NCBI RefSeq assembly: GCF_030269645.1
Contig: NZ_BSTR01000010.1
Location: 62,001-126,000 of the forward strand
DNA length: 64,000 nt
DNA from: Actinokineospora sp. NBRC 105648
Lineage (GTDB): Bacteria; Actinomycetota; Actinomycetes; Mycobacteriales; Pseudonocardiaceae
Direction of reading: 5' to 3'
The notes below the pieces were generated by a model. The model had not been told where the DNA came from, did not search any database, and saw only the letters and a list, made by a program, of their open reading frames with translations. Position 1 is the first letter of the stretch, and every line of letters begins with the position of its first letter. Of the stretch, positions 44,829 through 52,869 are shown piece after piece. The position numbers and the translations under genes are program-made.

Positions 44829-45842
44829 ATGAGCACCAGACCCGGCGGTGGCACCCACCGCGATGGCACGGCCCCCGCGCCGGAATCGCACGTCCAGAGC
44901 CTCAACCCGGACCAGCGGGCGCGGAACCACCCCGACCAGCGTCCGGCGGCCGTCGACTCCCAGCCCGACCAGCACGCTCGGCCCGACCAGCACATCCGGC
45001 CCGAGCAGCGCGGTCAGCTGGACGAGCACGCCCGGTCCGATCAGTACGCCCGGCCCGAGCAGAGCGCTCAGCTGGACCGGCACGCCCCGCTCGACGAGTA
45101 CACCCGGCCTGACCAGCACCTCCGGCCTAACCAGCACGCCCGGCCCGATCAGCACATCCGGCCCGAGCAGAGCGCTCAGCTGGACCGGCACGCCCAGCTC
45201 GACGAGCACACCCGGCCTGACCAGCACCTCCGGCCCGACCAGCACGCCGGGCCGGACCAGCAGTTCCAGCCGGACCAGCGCCCGGAGTCGCACGGCACTG
45301 TCCTCAACCGGCAGAAGGCCCGGTTCGGCGGCATCAAGTGGGGTTCGGCGTTCTTCGGCTGGCTCACCGCGATCGGCACCGCCGTGCTGCTCTCCGCGCT
45401 CGTCGTCGCCGTCGGGGGCGCGATGGGCCTGTCCATGACCACCGCCGAGCAGGCTCGGCAGGGCCTCGACACGACGCGGGGCACGGGTCTCGCGGGCGCC
45501 ATCACCGCCGCGGCCGTCCTGCTGGTCGCCTACTACTGCGGCGGCTACGTCGCCGGTCGGATGGCCCGGTTCCACGGCATGAAGCAGGGAATCGCCGTCT
45601 GGGTCTGGACGATCGTCATCACCGTCGTGGTCGCGATCCTCGCCGCTGTCGCCGGGGTCCAGTTCGACGCCCTGACCGACATCGACGGCCTCCCACAACT
45701 GCCCACCAACGACGGCGCGCTCGCTATCACCGTCGGCGCGGTCCTCGCGCTCGCGGTCGCCCTCATCGGCTCGATCCTCGGTGGTCTGGCCGGCATGCGC
45801 TTCCACCGCAAGATCGACCGCGCCGACCTCGACGCCCCCTGA
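44829..45842 (+). CDS. Membrane protein with a 36-residue Asp/Gln/His repeat domain
   Basis: 337 residues. The N-terminal 160 residues are hydrophilic tandem repeats such as RPDQHIRPEQSAQLDRHA and LDEHTRPDQHLRPDQHA, with a main period of 36 residues. The rest has four transmembrane helices: FFGWLTAIGTAVLLSALVVA, a helix near AGAITAAAVLLVAYYCGGYV, IAVWVWTIVITVVVAILAAV, and ALAITVGAVLALAVALIGSI. The repeat part is probably cytoplasmic and may bind proteins or metals through His. ATG has AGGAG eight bases upstream. I do not recognise the repeat domain; the membrane part is like small actinomycete envelope proteins. Confidence 0.8.
   Translation: MSTRPGGGTHRDGTAPAPESHVQSLNPDQRARNHPDQRPAAVDSQPDQHARPDQHIRPEQRGQLDEHARSDQYARPEQSAQLDRHAPLDEYTRPDQHLRPNQHARPDQHIRPEQSAQLDRHAQLDEHTRPDQHLRPDQHAGPDQQFQPDQRPESHGTVLNRQKARFGGIKWGSAFFGWLTAIGTAVLLSALVVAVGGAMGLSMTTAEQARQGLDTTRGTGLAGAITAAAVLLVAYYCGGYVAGRMARFHGMKQGIAVWVWTIVITVVVAILAAVAGVQFDALTDIDGLPQLPTNDGALAITVGAVLALAVALIGSILGGLAGMRFHRKIDRADLDAP
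45050..45275 (+). repeat. 108-bp direct repeats inside the membrane-protein gene
   Basis: AGAGCGCTCAGCTGGACCGG begins at 45061 and again at 45169, 108 bp apart, with close similarity over most of the unit. Shorter GACCAGCAC units recur within each. Confidence 0.85.
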
Positions 45843-45846
45843 CGGT

Positions 45847-45872
45847 CTCCCCCCTGCCACGGCACGGGGGAG
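45847..45872 (+). terminator. Hairpin terminator
   Basis: CTCCCCC and GGGGGAG arms a few bases after the stop of the membrane-protein gene. Confidence 0.6.
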
Positions 45873-45898
45873 TTGTCCGTCAAGGCCTGACCATGTAG

Positions 45899-45934
45899 CC
45901 GGCGAGCCGCGCCTGTCCGAGCGCGGCTCGCCGG
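45899..45934. terminator. Strong 14-bp hairpin
   Basis: Perfect arms CCGGCGAGCCGCGC and GCGCGGCTCGCCGG around an 8-nt loop. A second terminator after the membrane-protein gene is likely. No clear gene occurs in 45935-46213. Confidence 0.65.
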
Positions 45935-46213
45935 TTCCATGTCCGGAGGCGTCGACCTGGACGCGGATGGCGAGGCCCTCGAAGGACAGTCCGCCCCGGA
46001 CGGGTGCGGGGGAGGGCACGACAGGGCGATGGCCGTCGCGGCACTGCGGCATTCGATGGATGATCGGCCACCAACGAGTGGAAAATGATCACTCAGGGCC
46101 GGCAGGAATGGCACGCTGATCTCGAACGAGTGAGATCGCCCGCGGCCGCGTAGCGAGGCCGGCGGAGGCGTCGATGCACGGGTCGGAGCCGATTCCGTGA
46201 AGTCGCCGACCTG

Positions 46214-46402
46214 GTGAGGTGCGCCGTCCGATCCCTGCCGCGAGTCCCGGTGCTGCTCGGCGCGGTCGTCCTGCTCGCGGGCCTGCTGGCGATGCGTCTG
46301 GCGGGTACTGGTTTCCCACTGCTCACCGTGCTGCTGCCAGGGCTCGGCCTCGTGGTCGTCGGCGGCGCGCTCGCGCTCGGCCCACCACGCGGCAGACCGT
46401 AG
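46214..46402 (+). CDS. Possible small membrane protein, 62 residues
   Basis: Two hydrophobic helices, VPVLLGAVVLLAGLLAMRLA and PLLTVLLPGLGLVVVGGALA, with a short basic tail PPRGRP. Most codons end in G or C, as in real genes here. GTG start without a clear ribosome site, and there are no recognisable relatives. It may be a genuine small membrane protein or chance coding. Confidence 0.4.
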   Translation: MRCAVRSLPRVPVLLGAVVLLAGLLAMRLAGTGFPLLTVLLPGLGLVVVGGALALGPPRGRP

Positions 46403-46674
46403 ATCGCGCCAACCTGACCTGGCGGACGCGATCGTCCAGATCACCCAGCAGATCCGATGGCCCCCGACGCGAGCGGGGTAGGTAACCGGTCTCGGTCGCG
46501 GCGGGTGGGGTGTGCGCGGTCTCGGCGCCGATGCGCGACCCGTCGCCGTGGCTGCGGTGGCATCGCCCCACCGAGGTCGCCGGGGGGCGGACATTCCACC
46601 GGCCCGGGACGCCGAGCCCGCGCAGTGCGGGCGGCGCTCTGACGGCGTCGAGTGGTCCGGCATGATGACCGGCC

Positions 46675-47634
46675 ATGACCACCCTGTCCGACGCCCTCGA
46701 CGCCGAGGTGGCCCGCTTCCCAGCGAGCCGGATGGCGGACTCGGTGCAGAGCCTCATCCAGCGCTACCGCACCGGCGTCGACCCGACCGAGCAGGTCCTG
46801 GACGCCGAGATCACCGTGGCGGCCTACGCGGCCTACCGGATGCCCGCGACCCACGCCGCGACCACCTCGGTACTGGCCAGGGTCGCCGCACTGGCACCGG
46901 ACTTCACCCCCACCCGACTCGTCGACGTCGGCGGCGGCACCGGCGCGGCCGCGTGGGCAGCGGTCGAGACCTGGCCATCCTTGACCTCGGTCACCGTCCT
47001 CGACCGGTCAGCGGGCGCACTCGCCCTGGGTCGAAAGCTCGCGGACCACTCAGCCTCGGCGGTCCTGCGCTCGGCCAACTGGGGCCGGTCATTGGTCGCA
47101 GGAGCGGTCGAGGTCCCCACCTCGGACGTGGTGACGCTGTCCTACGTGCTCAACGAACTCGCCGAGCACACCCGCACCGCGCTCCTGCGCTCCCTGATCG
47201 ACACCACGGAGTGCCTGGTGGTGATCGAACCGGGCACGCCTGCCGGCTACGAGCGAGTCCTGGCCGCCCGCGCTGAATTGATCGCGGCCGGAATGCACGT
47301 GCTGGCACCGTGCCCACACGACGCACCGTGCCCCATCACCGCAGGCCAGGACTGGTGCCACTTCAGCGCGCGCCTGGGGCGCGCGGCACTGCACCGCAAA
47401 CTCAAGACCGCGACCCTCAACTACGAGGACGAGAAGTTCTCCTACGTGGTGGCCACGAAGTTCCCGGCGGAACGAGCGGCGGCAAGGGTCCTAAGACACC
47501 CGGTCAAACGGAAGGGATTGGTATCACTCCGATTGTGCGCGGAGGACGGACTGGCAGACCGAATGGTCACCAAACGCACACCAGAGAACTACCGCACAGC
47601 AAGGGATGTCGAATGGGGCGACAGCTGGGATTAG
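46675..47634 (+). CDS. Rsm22-like rRNA methyltransferase family protein
   Basis: 319-residue SAM-binding protein of the Rsm22/mitochondrial ribosome-assembly type. It has the SAM motif LVDVGGGTGAAAWAAVE near residue 83, VVTLSYVLNELAEH, the IEPGTPAGYERVLAAR stretch and the cysteine cluster CPHDAPCPI with WCHFSARLGR, which is thought to hold a metal or iron-sulfur cluster. The terminal SLRLCAEDGLADRMVTKRTP is typical. Family members act on small-subunit rRNA or as assembly factors. It stands alone, followed by the palindromic repeat region. Confidence 0.88.
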   Translation: MTTLSDALDAEVARFPASRMADSVQSLIQRYRTGVDPTEQVLDAEITVAAYAAYRMPATHAATTSVLARVAALAPDFTPTRLVDVGGGTGAAAWAAVETWPSLTSVTVLDRSAGALALGRKLADHSASAVLRSANWGRSLVAGAVEVPTSDVVTLSYVLNELAEHTRTALLRSLIDTTECLVVIEPGTPAGYERVLAARAELIAAGMHVLAPCPHDAPCPITAGQDWCHFSARLGRAALHRKLKTATLNYEDEKFSYVVATKFPAERAAARVLRHPVKRKGLVSLRLCAEDGLADRMVTKRTPENYRTARDVEWGDSWD

Positions 47635-47715
47635 AAAGAAGCTTTTGTCTTTATCTCTAAATCTCTGAATCTCTAAATGCTGAGCCCGCTGGTACGCAAG
47701 ACCCGTTACGTTTGT

Positions 47716-47855
47716 GCTCGATTGGGTGGACTGCCTTCGTGTGGGGGGAGAGTACCGCTAAACTTGCCGTGTGGTGGGGATGCCCTTCACCCCACGCTTT
47801 TTCCCCACCGCGGTGCTCTAGGGGCCCCGCACGAAGGCAGTCCAGCCAATCGAGC
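47716..47855. repeat. Palindromic repeat, copy C (reverse orientation, variant arms)
   Basis: Arms 47716-47746 and 47825-47855, 31 nt, with two mismatches. The centre is the reverse complement of that in copies A, B and D (CCACCGCGGTGCTCT). The arms differ from the A/B/D arms at several positions, yet the changes occur in both arms so that pairing is kept. Confidence 0.85.
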
Positions 47856-47955
47856 CCCGCTCTTACTCGGGCAGCTCGTGGGATGTGCCGCACACCGACC
47901 CACGGTCGACCTCGGCGGCGGCTCATCGCTTGGGCTGCCCGAGGAAAAGACGGGG

Positions 47956-48370
47956 GCTCGATCTAGTGAACTCGCTTCGTGTGGGGCCCCTAGAGCACCG
48001 CGGTGGAGAGAAAAGGGCAGGTAAGGGCATCCCCACCCACGGCAAGTTTAGCGGCACTCTCCCCCCACACGAAGCGAGTCCACTAGATCGAGCATCCGTA
48101 GCGGGTGTCGCTTTCCAGCGGGGTCGGCCTCACCGCTGCGGTTTGGTGGGGGACGGGATTCGCTTGGGTGCTGGTGGGGTCGGGATCCTGTTGGTGCGTA
48201 CCGGCGGGCCGGCCTTTCCGCTGCGGTTTGCTGGGGGACGGGATTCACTTGCGTGCCAGCGGGGTCGGCCTATCCGCTGCGGTACCAGCGGGGGTGGGAT
48301 GCCGCTGCGGTTTGGCGGGGTCGGGATCTTGTTGCGTTCCAGCGGGGTCGGCCTTTTCCGCTGAGGGTGG
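47956..48370. repeat. Palindromic repeat, copy D, with degenerate tail
   Basis: Arms 47956-47986 and 48063-48093, almost identical in sequence to copy A. Segment 47846-47955 between C and D matches bases 1-110. After the right arm, degenerate units of CCAGCGGGGTCGGCCT with CCGCTGCGGTTTG spread to about 48362. Apart from these repeats the gap 47635-48578 shows no gene. Confidence 0.85.
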
Positions 48371-48578
48371 GTGAGTGTTAGGTGGGGGCGGTCTTTCTGC
48401 TGTGCTGGCTGGGTGGGTGGGGAGTGAGGCGATTTCTCTCTGCTTCGGGTTGGCGGTGCCGGGCTGGCTCTCACGGTGAGTAATGCTACTGGCGCGAAGA
48501 GTGGTTGCCATGGCGTGTACTTGGTCAGAACTGGGAAAATCTTGGCCAGTTGGGAAAAATCGCACTGTGGGAACCGTC

Positions 48579-48866
48579 ATGGTGTGGCGGCTCGTGCGTC
48601 CACTGATCATGCGGATGTCCCAGACCCCACACCACCGACGGGTCGTCATCCCTCGACCCCGGTGGGACGCGGCCGACCCGATGGCCGCGCTCAGTCCACT
48701 CCAACGGCGGATCCTCCTGCTGCGCGTCGCTCGCGGTCGCAGTGCCGAAGAGGTCGCCACCGAACTGTCCATGTCCCCGATGGCCGTGCGGGTCGTGCAG
48801 CACCGAGCGCTCGAGGTGCTGCGCGCACACTTGGCGGGTGAGGCCGGTCAGCCCACCCCGGGCTGA
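48579..48866 (+). CDS. Orphan sigma-70 region 4-like helix-turn-helix protein
   Basis: 95 residues. The C-terminal half AALSPLQRRILLLRVARGRS, then EEVATELSMSPMAVRVVQHR and ALEVLRAHLAG is a sigma-70 region 4 helix-turn-helix. Region 2 (core and -10 binding) is missing, so it is not a complete sigma factor; it may be a truncated ECF sigma or a small regulator. The ATG at 48579 has GGGA upstream; a later ATG at 48609 is possible. A strong terminator follows. Confidence 0.65.
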   Translation: MVWRLVRPLIMRMSQTPHHRRVVIPRPRWDAADPMAALSPLQRRILLLRVARGRSAEEVATELSMSPMAVRVVQHRALEVLRAHLAGEAGQPTPG

Positions 48867-48913
48867 CGCGGCCGGCCGGGGCGTGTCCGGCTCCCGGCCA
48901 CGGCATCGACGGT

Positions 48914-48954
48914 GCCCACTCGGCGACGGACCACAGGGTCCGCGCCGAGTGGGC
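48914..48954. terminator. Bidirectional hairpin terminator
   Basis: GCCCACTCGGCG and CGCCGAGTGGGC pair perfectly over 12 bp. Inside, CGGACC and GGTCCG extend the stem. Located between convergent genes. Confidence 0.8.
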
Positions 48955-48971
48955 CTGGCGGAGTGGCATCG

Positions 48972-49011
48972 GACCTGCCGCACCTGCCGCACCTGCCGCA
49001 CCTGCCGCACC
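48972..49011. repeat. 9-bp tandem repeat, four to five units
   Basis: The unit CCTGCCGCA is repeated head to tail, outside any supported gene. Confidence 0.9.
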
Positions 49012-49082
49012 CGACCGGGTGGGGTGCCGGGCTGCGCCAGGATTGGCATCCGGCGGTGTGGCCGTGCGGCCAGCCGACGGGG

Positions 49083-50039
49083 TCAGCCCAGTCTGGGGTG
49101 GACCTCCGGGTGGTCCCGCCACCAGTCCCGGAAGGTCGGGCTGAGCAGCGCGTGCTCGGTGTAGGCCCCGGCCGCCGCCCGGTAGGTGCGGTCGACCTCG
49201 TCCTCGCCCAGCCGGTCTCGGCGCCAGGCCAGGACGAGGCGGATCAGCATTGGTTCCCCGGTCAGCGGCTTGATCGCCAGGCCGGGGCCGCCCATCGACG
49301 TCGGCTCGACCAGTTGCACCGCCTGTCCGCCCGCGATCAGCTGCCTGCCGCCCCCGCTGGGTGCCTCGAACCGCACGCGGGGTAGGAAGCCCGCTTTTCG
49401 GCACGCCGCGCGCAGTGCGGTGAGGGAACCGTCGTCGGCGCCCGGTGGGCAGATCCAGGCCTCCTCGGCCAGGTCGGCCAGGTCCACCTCGTCGGCGTGG
49501 GCCAGTCGGTGGTCGGCCGAGATCGCGACGAACACCGGGACCTTCGGCACCAGGGTCCGGTGGACCACGTTCCTGGCCTGCGGCACGTCCTGCTCGTCGC
49601 TCATCCCGAGCACCGCCGCGTCCAGGCGACCGTGCGCGAGGGAGTGCGCCAGCATCGTGCTCGACGGTTCGACCTGGAGGGTGATCTCGGCTTCCGGCAG
49701 TCCGGCGTCGAGCCGCTCGACCAGGGTGCCCACGCACTCCATGTGCACGGTGCCCACCCGGATCGCGTGGTCGCCGCCGACGTGGGCCAGGTCCGCGCCG
49801 AAGGCGTCCAGTTCGGTGAGCAGGAGCCGGGCCCGGCGCAGCACCCGCTCGCCCAGTGGGGTCGGGGCGGTGCCCGCGCGGCTGCGCTGGAACAGCTGCC
49901 CGCCGACCGAGCGCTCCACCCGCTGCAGCAGCAGCGTCAGCGACGGCTGGGAGACCCCGAGCGCGGTGGCGGCCTGGGACAGGCTGCCCGCCTCGGCGAT
50001 CGCGCAGATCGCCCTCAGGTGCCGAATCTCCAGATCCAT
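49083..50039 (-). CDS. LysR-family transcription regulator
   Basis: 318 residues. Winged helix at the N-terminus: LEIRHLRAICAIAEAGSLSQ, AATALGVSQPSLTLLLQRVE and GGQLFQRSRAGTAPTPLGER. The C-terminal effector-binding domain (about 90-318) contains IRVGTVHMECVGTLVERLDA and DAAVLGMSDEQDVPQARNVV. The ATG at 50037-50039 is chosen; a TTG two codons before is possible. It is divergent from the collagenase gene and may control it. The co-inducer is unknown. Confidence 0.92.
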   Translation of the reverse strand: MDLEIRHLRAICAIAEAGSLSQAATALGVSQPSLTLLLQRVERSVGGQLFQRSRAGTAPTPLGERVLRRARLLLTELDAFGADLAHVGGDHAIRVGTVHMECVGTLVERLDAGLPEAEITLQVEPSSTMLAHSLAHGRLDAAVLGMSDEQDVPQARNVVHRTLVPKVPVFVAISADHRLAHADEVDLADLAEEAWICPPGADDGSLTALRAACRKAGFLPRVRFEAPSGGGRQLIAGGQAVQLVEPTSMGGPGLAIKPLTGEPMLIRLVLAWRRDRLGEDEVDRTYRAAAGAYTEHALLSPTFRDWWRDHPEVHPRLG

Positions 50040-50319
50040 AGGCAAAGACTATAGAGCGAAGTCATTACCCGGGACCCCCTGACGGTGTGAGGCTGCACCG
50101 GCACACGGCGATATCAACCGCCGGAAGGAGAAAACGTCCGCCGAGTGTCCACTCCCGACTGATCGCCAGACGGCCGTTCCGCGAAACCCCTCTCGGGCAA
50201 CGCCTTCCGCGTGCGGCGACCGTCTCACATGTCGGGCGCGACCGGAGCCTCCCACTCCGGTGGTCCCTGCCGTCCCCACCGGGCGCACCGCCCGGGTCCC
50301 CATCCTGCGGAGAACACAC

Positions 50320-52812
50320 TTGTCCAGAATCCGCCCGCGCCGCGGGCCGCTCAGGCTGTCCTTGATCGCCGCCGCGCTCGCCGCGGCCGTCGTCATCCCC
50401 ACCAACACCGGGCAGGCCGCACCCGCGCCCGCCCCGGTGCCCGTCACCCAGCAGGCCGAGCACGGCGGGCACGCGGCCAAGACCGCCACCCCGCTCAAGG
50501 ACCGCGGGCCGCTGCCCTCGGCCAAGGACGAGCTGCGCCGCGACTACGACGTGCCCGACAAGGCACCGTCGGCCCGGCTCGCCGTCGCCGCGTGCGACCC
50601 CGCGCAGTTCTACAGCCGCACGGGATCCGCGCTGGTTCAGTACATCCGGACCGCCGCCGTCGACTGCGTCAACTCGTTGTTCTCGCTCACCGGCTCGGCC
50701 GCCTCGGCCGCGTTCCGCGAGTCGCAGATGAGCTCGGTCGCCTATGGTCTGCGCGACAACGCCGCCGCCTACCCCGGCGACAACTCCACCGGCACCGCCC
50801 AGCTCGTGCTCTACCTGCGCGCCGGGTACTTCGTGCAGTGGTACAACCCCGACGTGGTCGGGCCCTACGGCGCGTCGCTGCGCACCGCGATCCGCTCGGC
50901 CCTCGACGGGTTCTTCGCCAACTCGCGTGCGTTCACCGTCAGCGAGGCCAACGGCCTGACGCTGTCCGAGGCCGTGGTCCTCATCGACAGCTCCCAGGAG
51001 AACGCGCGCTACCTCTCCGTCGTGCAGCGCCTGCTCACCGGTTACACCAGCGCTTACGACTCGTCGCCGTCGATGCTCGCCGCGGTCAACAACGTCTACA
51101 CCGTGCTCTTCCGCGGCCACCAGGTCCCGGAGTTCGTCACCGCCGTGCAAGCCGACCCCGGCGTGACCGACACGCTGAGCCGGTTCGCGCTCGGGCACCT
51201 CGACCTGCTCGCCACCGACCGGTCCTACCTGGTCGCCAACGCGGGCCGTGAGCTGGGCCGGTTCCTGCAGCACCAGCCCCTGCTCACCAAGGTCCGGCCG
51301 CTGGCCAAGGGACTGCTCGACCGCAGCACGATCACCGGCACCAGCGGGCGGCTGTGGGTCGGCGTGGCCGAGATGGCCGACTTCTACGACAAGGCGAACT
51401 GCTCCTACTACGGCGTCTGCGACCTCGCCGCGCGCCTGGCCGCCGCGATCCTGCCGATCACCCACACGTGCAGCGGCTCGCTGCGCATCCGCGCCCAGGC
51501 GATGACGGCCGCCGAGCTGTCGGCGTCGTGCACGAGCCTGGCCAACCAGGACGCGTACTTCCACCGCGCGGTGAGCGATCCCGGTCCGGTGGCCAACGAC
51601 CGCAACACCACGCTCGAGGTGGTCGTGTTCGACTCGAGCACCGACTACCAGACCTACGCGGGCTCGATGTTCGGCATCGACACCAACAACGGCGGCATGT
51701 ACCTCGAGGGCGATCCCGCCGCGACGGGCAACCAGCCGCGGTTCATCGCCTACGAGGCCGAGTGGCTGCGCCCGTCGTTCGAGGTGTGGAACCTCAACCA
51801 CGAGTACACCCACTACCTCGACGGCCGCTTCGACATGTTCGGCGACTTCACCGCGGGCATCAGCACCCCGACCATCTGGTGGATCGAGGGCTTCGCGGAG
51901 TACATCTCCTACTCCTACCGCAACGTCCCCTACACCGCCGCGACCACTGAGGCGGCGAAGCGCACCTACCCGCTGAGCACCTTGTTCGATACCACCTACG
52001 ACCACGACACCACTCGCATCTACCGGTGGGGCTACCTCGCGGTGCGGTACATGCTCCAGTCGCACCCGTCGGAGATGGCCACGGTGCTCGGGCACTACCG
52101 CTCGGGCAACTGGACCGCGGCGCGGACGCTGCTCAAGACCACGATCGGCACCCGCTACGACAGCGACTGGTACACCTGGCTCGACGCCTGCGCCGCCGGG
52201 TCCTGCGGTGGCGGCACGCCGACGAACCGACCGCCCACCGCGGACTTCACCTCGACGGTCAGCGGTCTGACCGCGACCTTCACCGACCGCTCCACCGACT
52301 CCGACGGCACGATCTCCGCGCGCCGCTGGGAGTTCGGCGACGGCACGACGGCCACCACCGCCGCGCCCAGCAAGACCTACACCGCGGCGGGCACCTACAC
52401 GGTCCGGCTCACGGTGACCGACAACTCGGGCGCCACCGGCACGGTCACCAAGTCGGTGGTCGTGGGTGGCACCGGCGGGGTCACCGAGTGCACGGGCAGC
52501 GACCTCCGGACGCTCGGCAAGAACTGCCAGCGGTCCAACCGGTCCGCGACGGGCTCCTGGTACCACCACATGTACCTGCTGCTCCCGTCCGGCACGACCC
52601 AGCTGCGGATCACCGCGACCGGTGGCACGGGCAACTGCGACCTCTACTACAGCCCGACCACCTGGGCCACCACCGCCGCGGCGACGCTGCGGTCGACCAA
52701 CGCGGGCAACACCGAGTCGATCACGGTGGCGAACCCGGCGGCGGGCTACGTCTACGTGAGCCTGAAGGGAGCCACCGACTGTGCGGGCGTCACAGTCACC
52801 ACCCGCTACTGA
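50320..52812 (+). CDS. Secreted collagenase-type metalloprotease (M9) with PKD and pre-peptidase domains
   Basis: 830 residues. Basic signal peptide LSLIAAALAAAVVIPTNTGQ, a large activator/propeptide-like part (about 60-350), then the zinc-protease domain with HEYTHYLDG (His494, Glu495, His498) and a downstream glutamate in WIEGFAEYISY. A PKD domain (TADFTSTVSGLTATFTDRST, with WEFGDGTTAT) and a C-terminal pre-peptidase domain (WYHHMYLLLPSGTTQLRITA) follow. The layout is that of Clostridium/Vibrio-type collagenases. TTG at 50320 has GGAG seven bases upstream and gives a proper signal peptide. It probably degrades collagen or related proteins outside the cell. Confidence 0.93.
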   Translation: MSRIRPRRGPLRLSLIAAALAAAVVIPTNTGQAAPAPAPVPVTQQAEHGGHAAKTATPLKDRGPLPSAKDELRRDYDVPDKAPSARLAVAACDPAQFYSRTGSALVQYIRTAAVDCVNSLFSLTGSAASAAFRESQMSSVAYGLRDNAAAYPGDNSTGTAQLVLYLRAGYFVQWYNPDVVGPYGASLRTAIRSALDGFFANSRAFTVSEANGLTLSEAVVLIDSSQENARYLSVVQRLLTGYTSAYDSSPSMLAAVNNVYTVLFRGHQVPEFVTAVQADPGVTDTLSRFALGHLDLLATDRSYLVANAGRELGRFLQHQPLLTKVRPLAKGLLDRSTITGTSGRLWVGVAEMADFYDKANCSYYGVCDLAARLAAAILPITHTCSGSLRIRAQAMTAAELSASCTSLANQDAYFHRAVSDPGPVANDRNTTLEVVVFDSSTDYQTYAGSMFGIDTNNGGMYLEGDPAATGNQPRFIAYEAEWLRPSFEVWNLNHEYTHYLDGRFDMFGDFTAGISTPTIWWIEGFAEYISYSYRNVPYTAATTEAAKRTYPLSTLFDTTYDHDTTRIYRWGYLAVRYMLQSHPSEMATVLGHYRSGNWTAARTLLKTTIGTRYDSDWYTWLDACAAGSCGGGTPTNRPPTADFTSTVSGLTATFTDRSTDSDGTISARRWEFGDGTTATTAAPSKTYTAAGTYTVRLTVTDNSGATGTVTKSVVVGGTGGVTECTGSDLRTLGKNCQRSNRSATGSWYHHMYLLLPSGTTQLRITATGGTGNCDLYYSPTTWATTAAATLRSTNAGNTESITVANPAAGYVYVSLKGATDCAGVTVTTRY

Positions 52813-52836
52813 GGCAGGGCTCTAGCGGGTGAGCGC

Positions 52837-52868
52837 GGGTCCCGGTCCCCGGTGGGGGACCGGGACCC
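52837..52868. terminator. Bidirectional hairpin terminator
   Basis: Perfect 14-bp arms GGGTCCCGGTCCCC and GGGGACCGGGACCC between the convergent protease and oxygenase genes. Confidence 0.85.
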
Positions 52869-52869
52869 C

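Noticed and set aside
45939-46088. 49-codon frame MSGGVDLDADGEALEGQ...
   Set aside because: No ribosome site, weak codon bias and no recognisable motif.
47716-48370. Retron or other reverse-transcriptase-linked RNA
   Set aside because: The hairpins are suggestive, but no reverse transcriptase gene is adjacent to any copy in the window.
48972-49011. Regulatory iterons of an origin
   Set aside because: Nine-bp units without DnaA boxes or replication genes; simple slippage repeat is more likely.
50065-52569. 834-codon frame opposite the collagenase
   Set aside because: Arg/Gly/Val-rich shadow; the protease has catalytic motifs, a signal peptide and a ribosome site.
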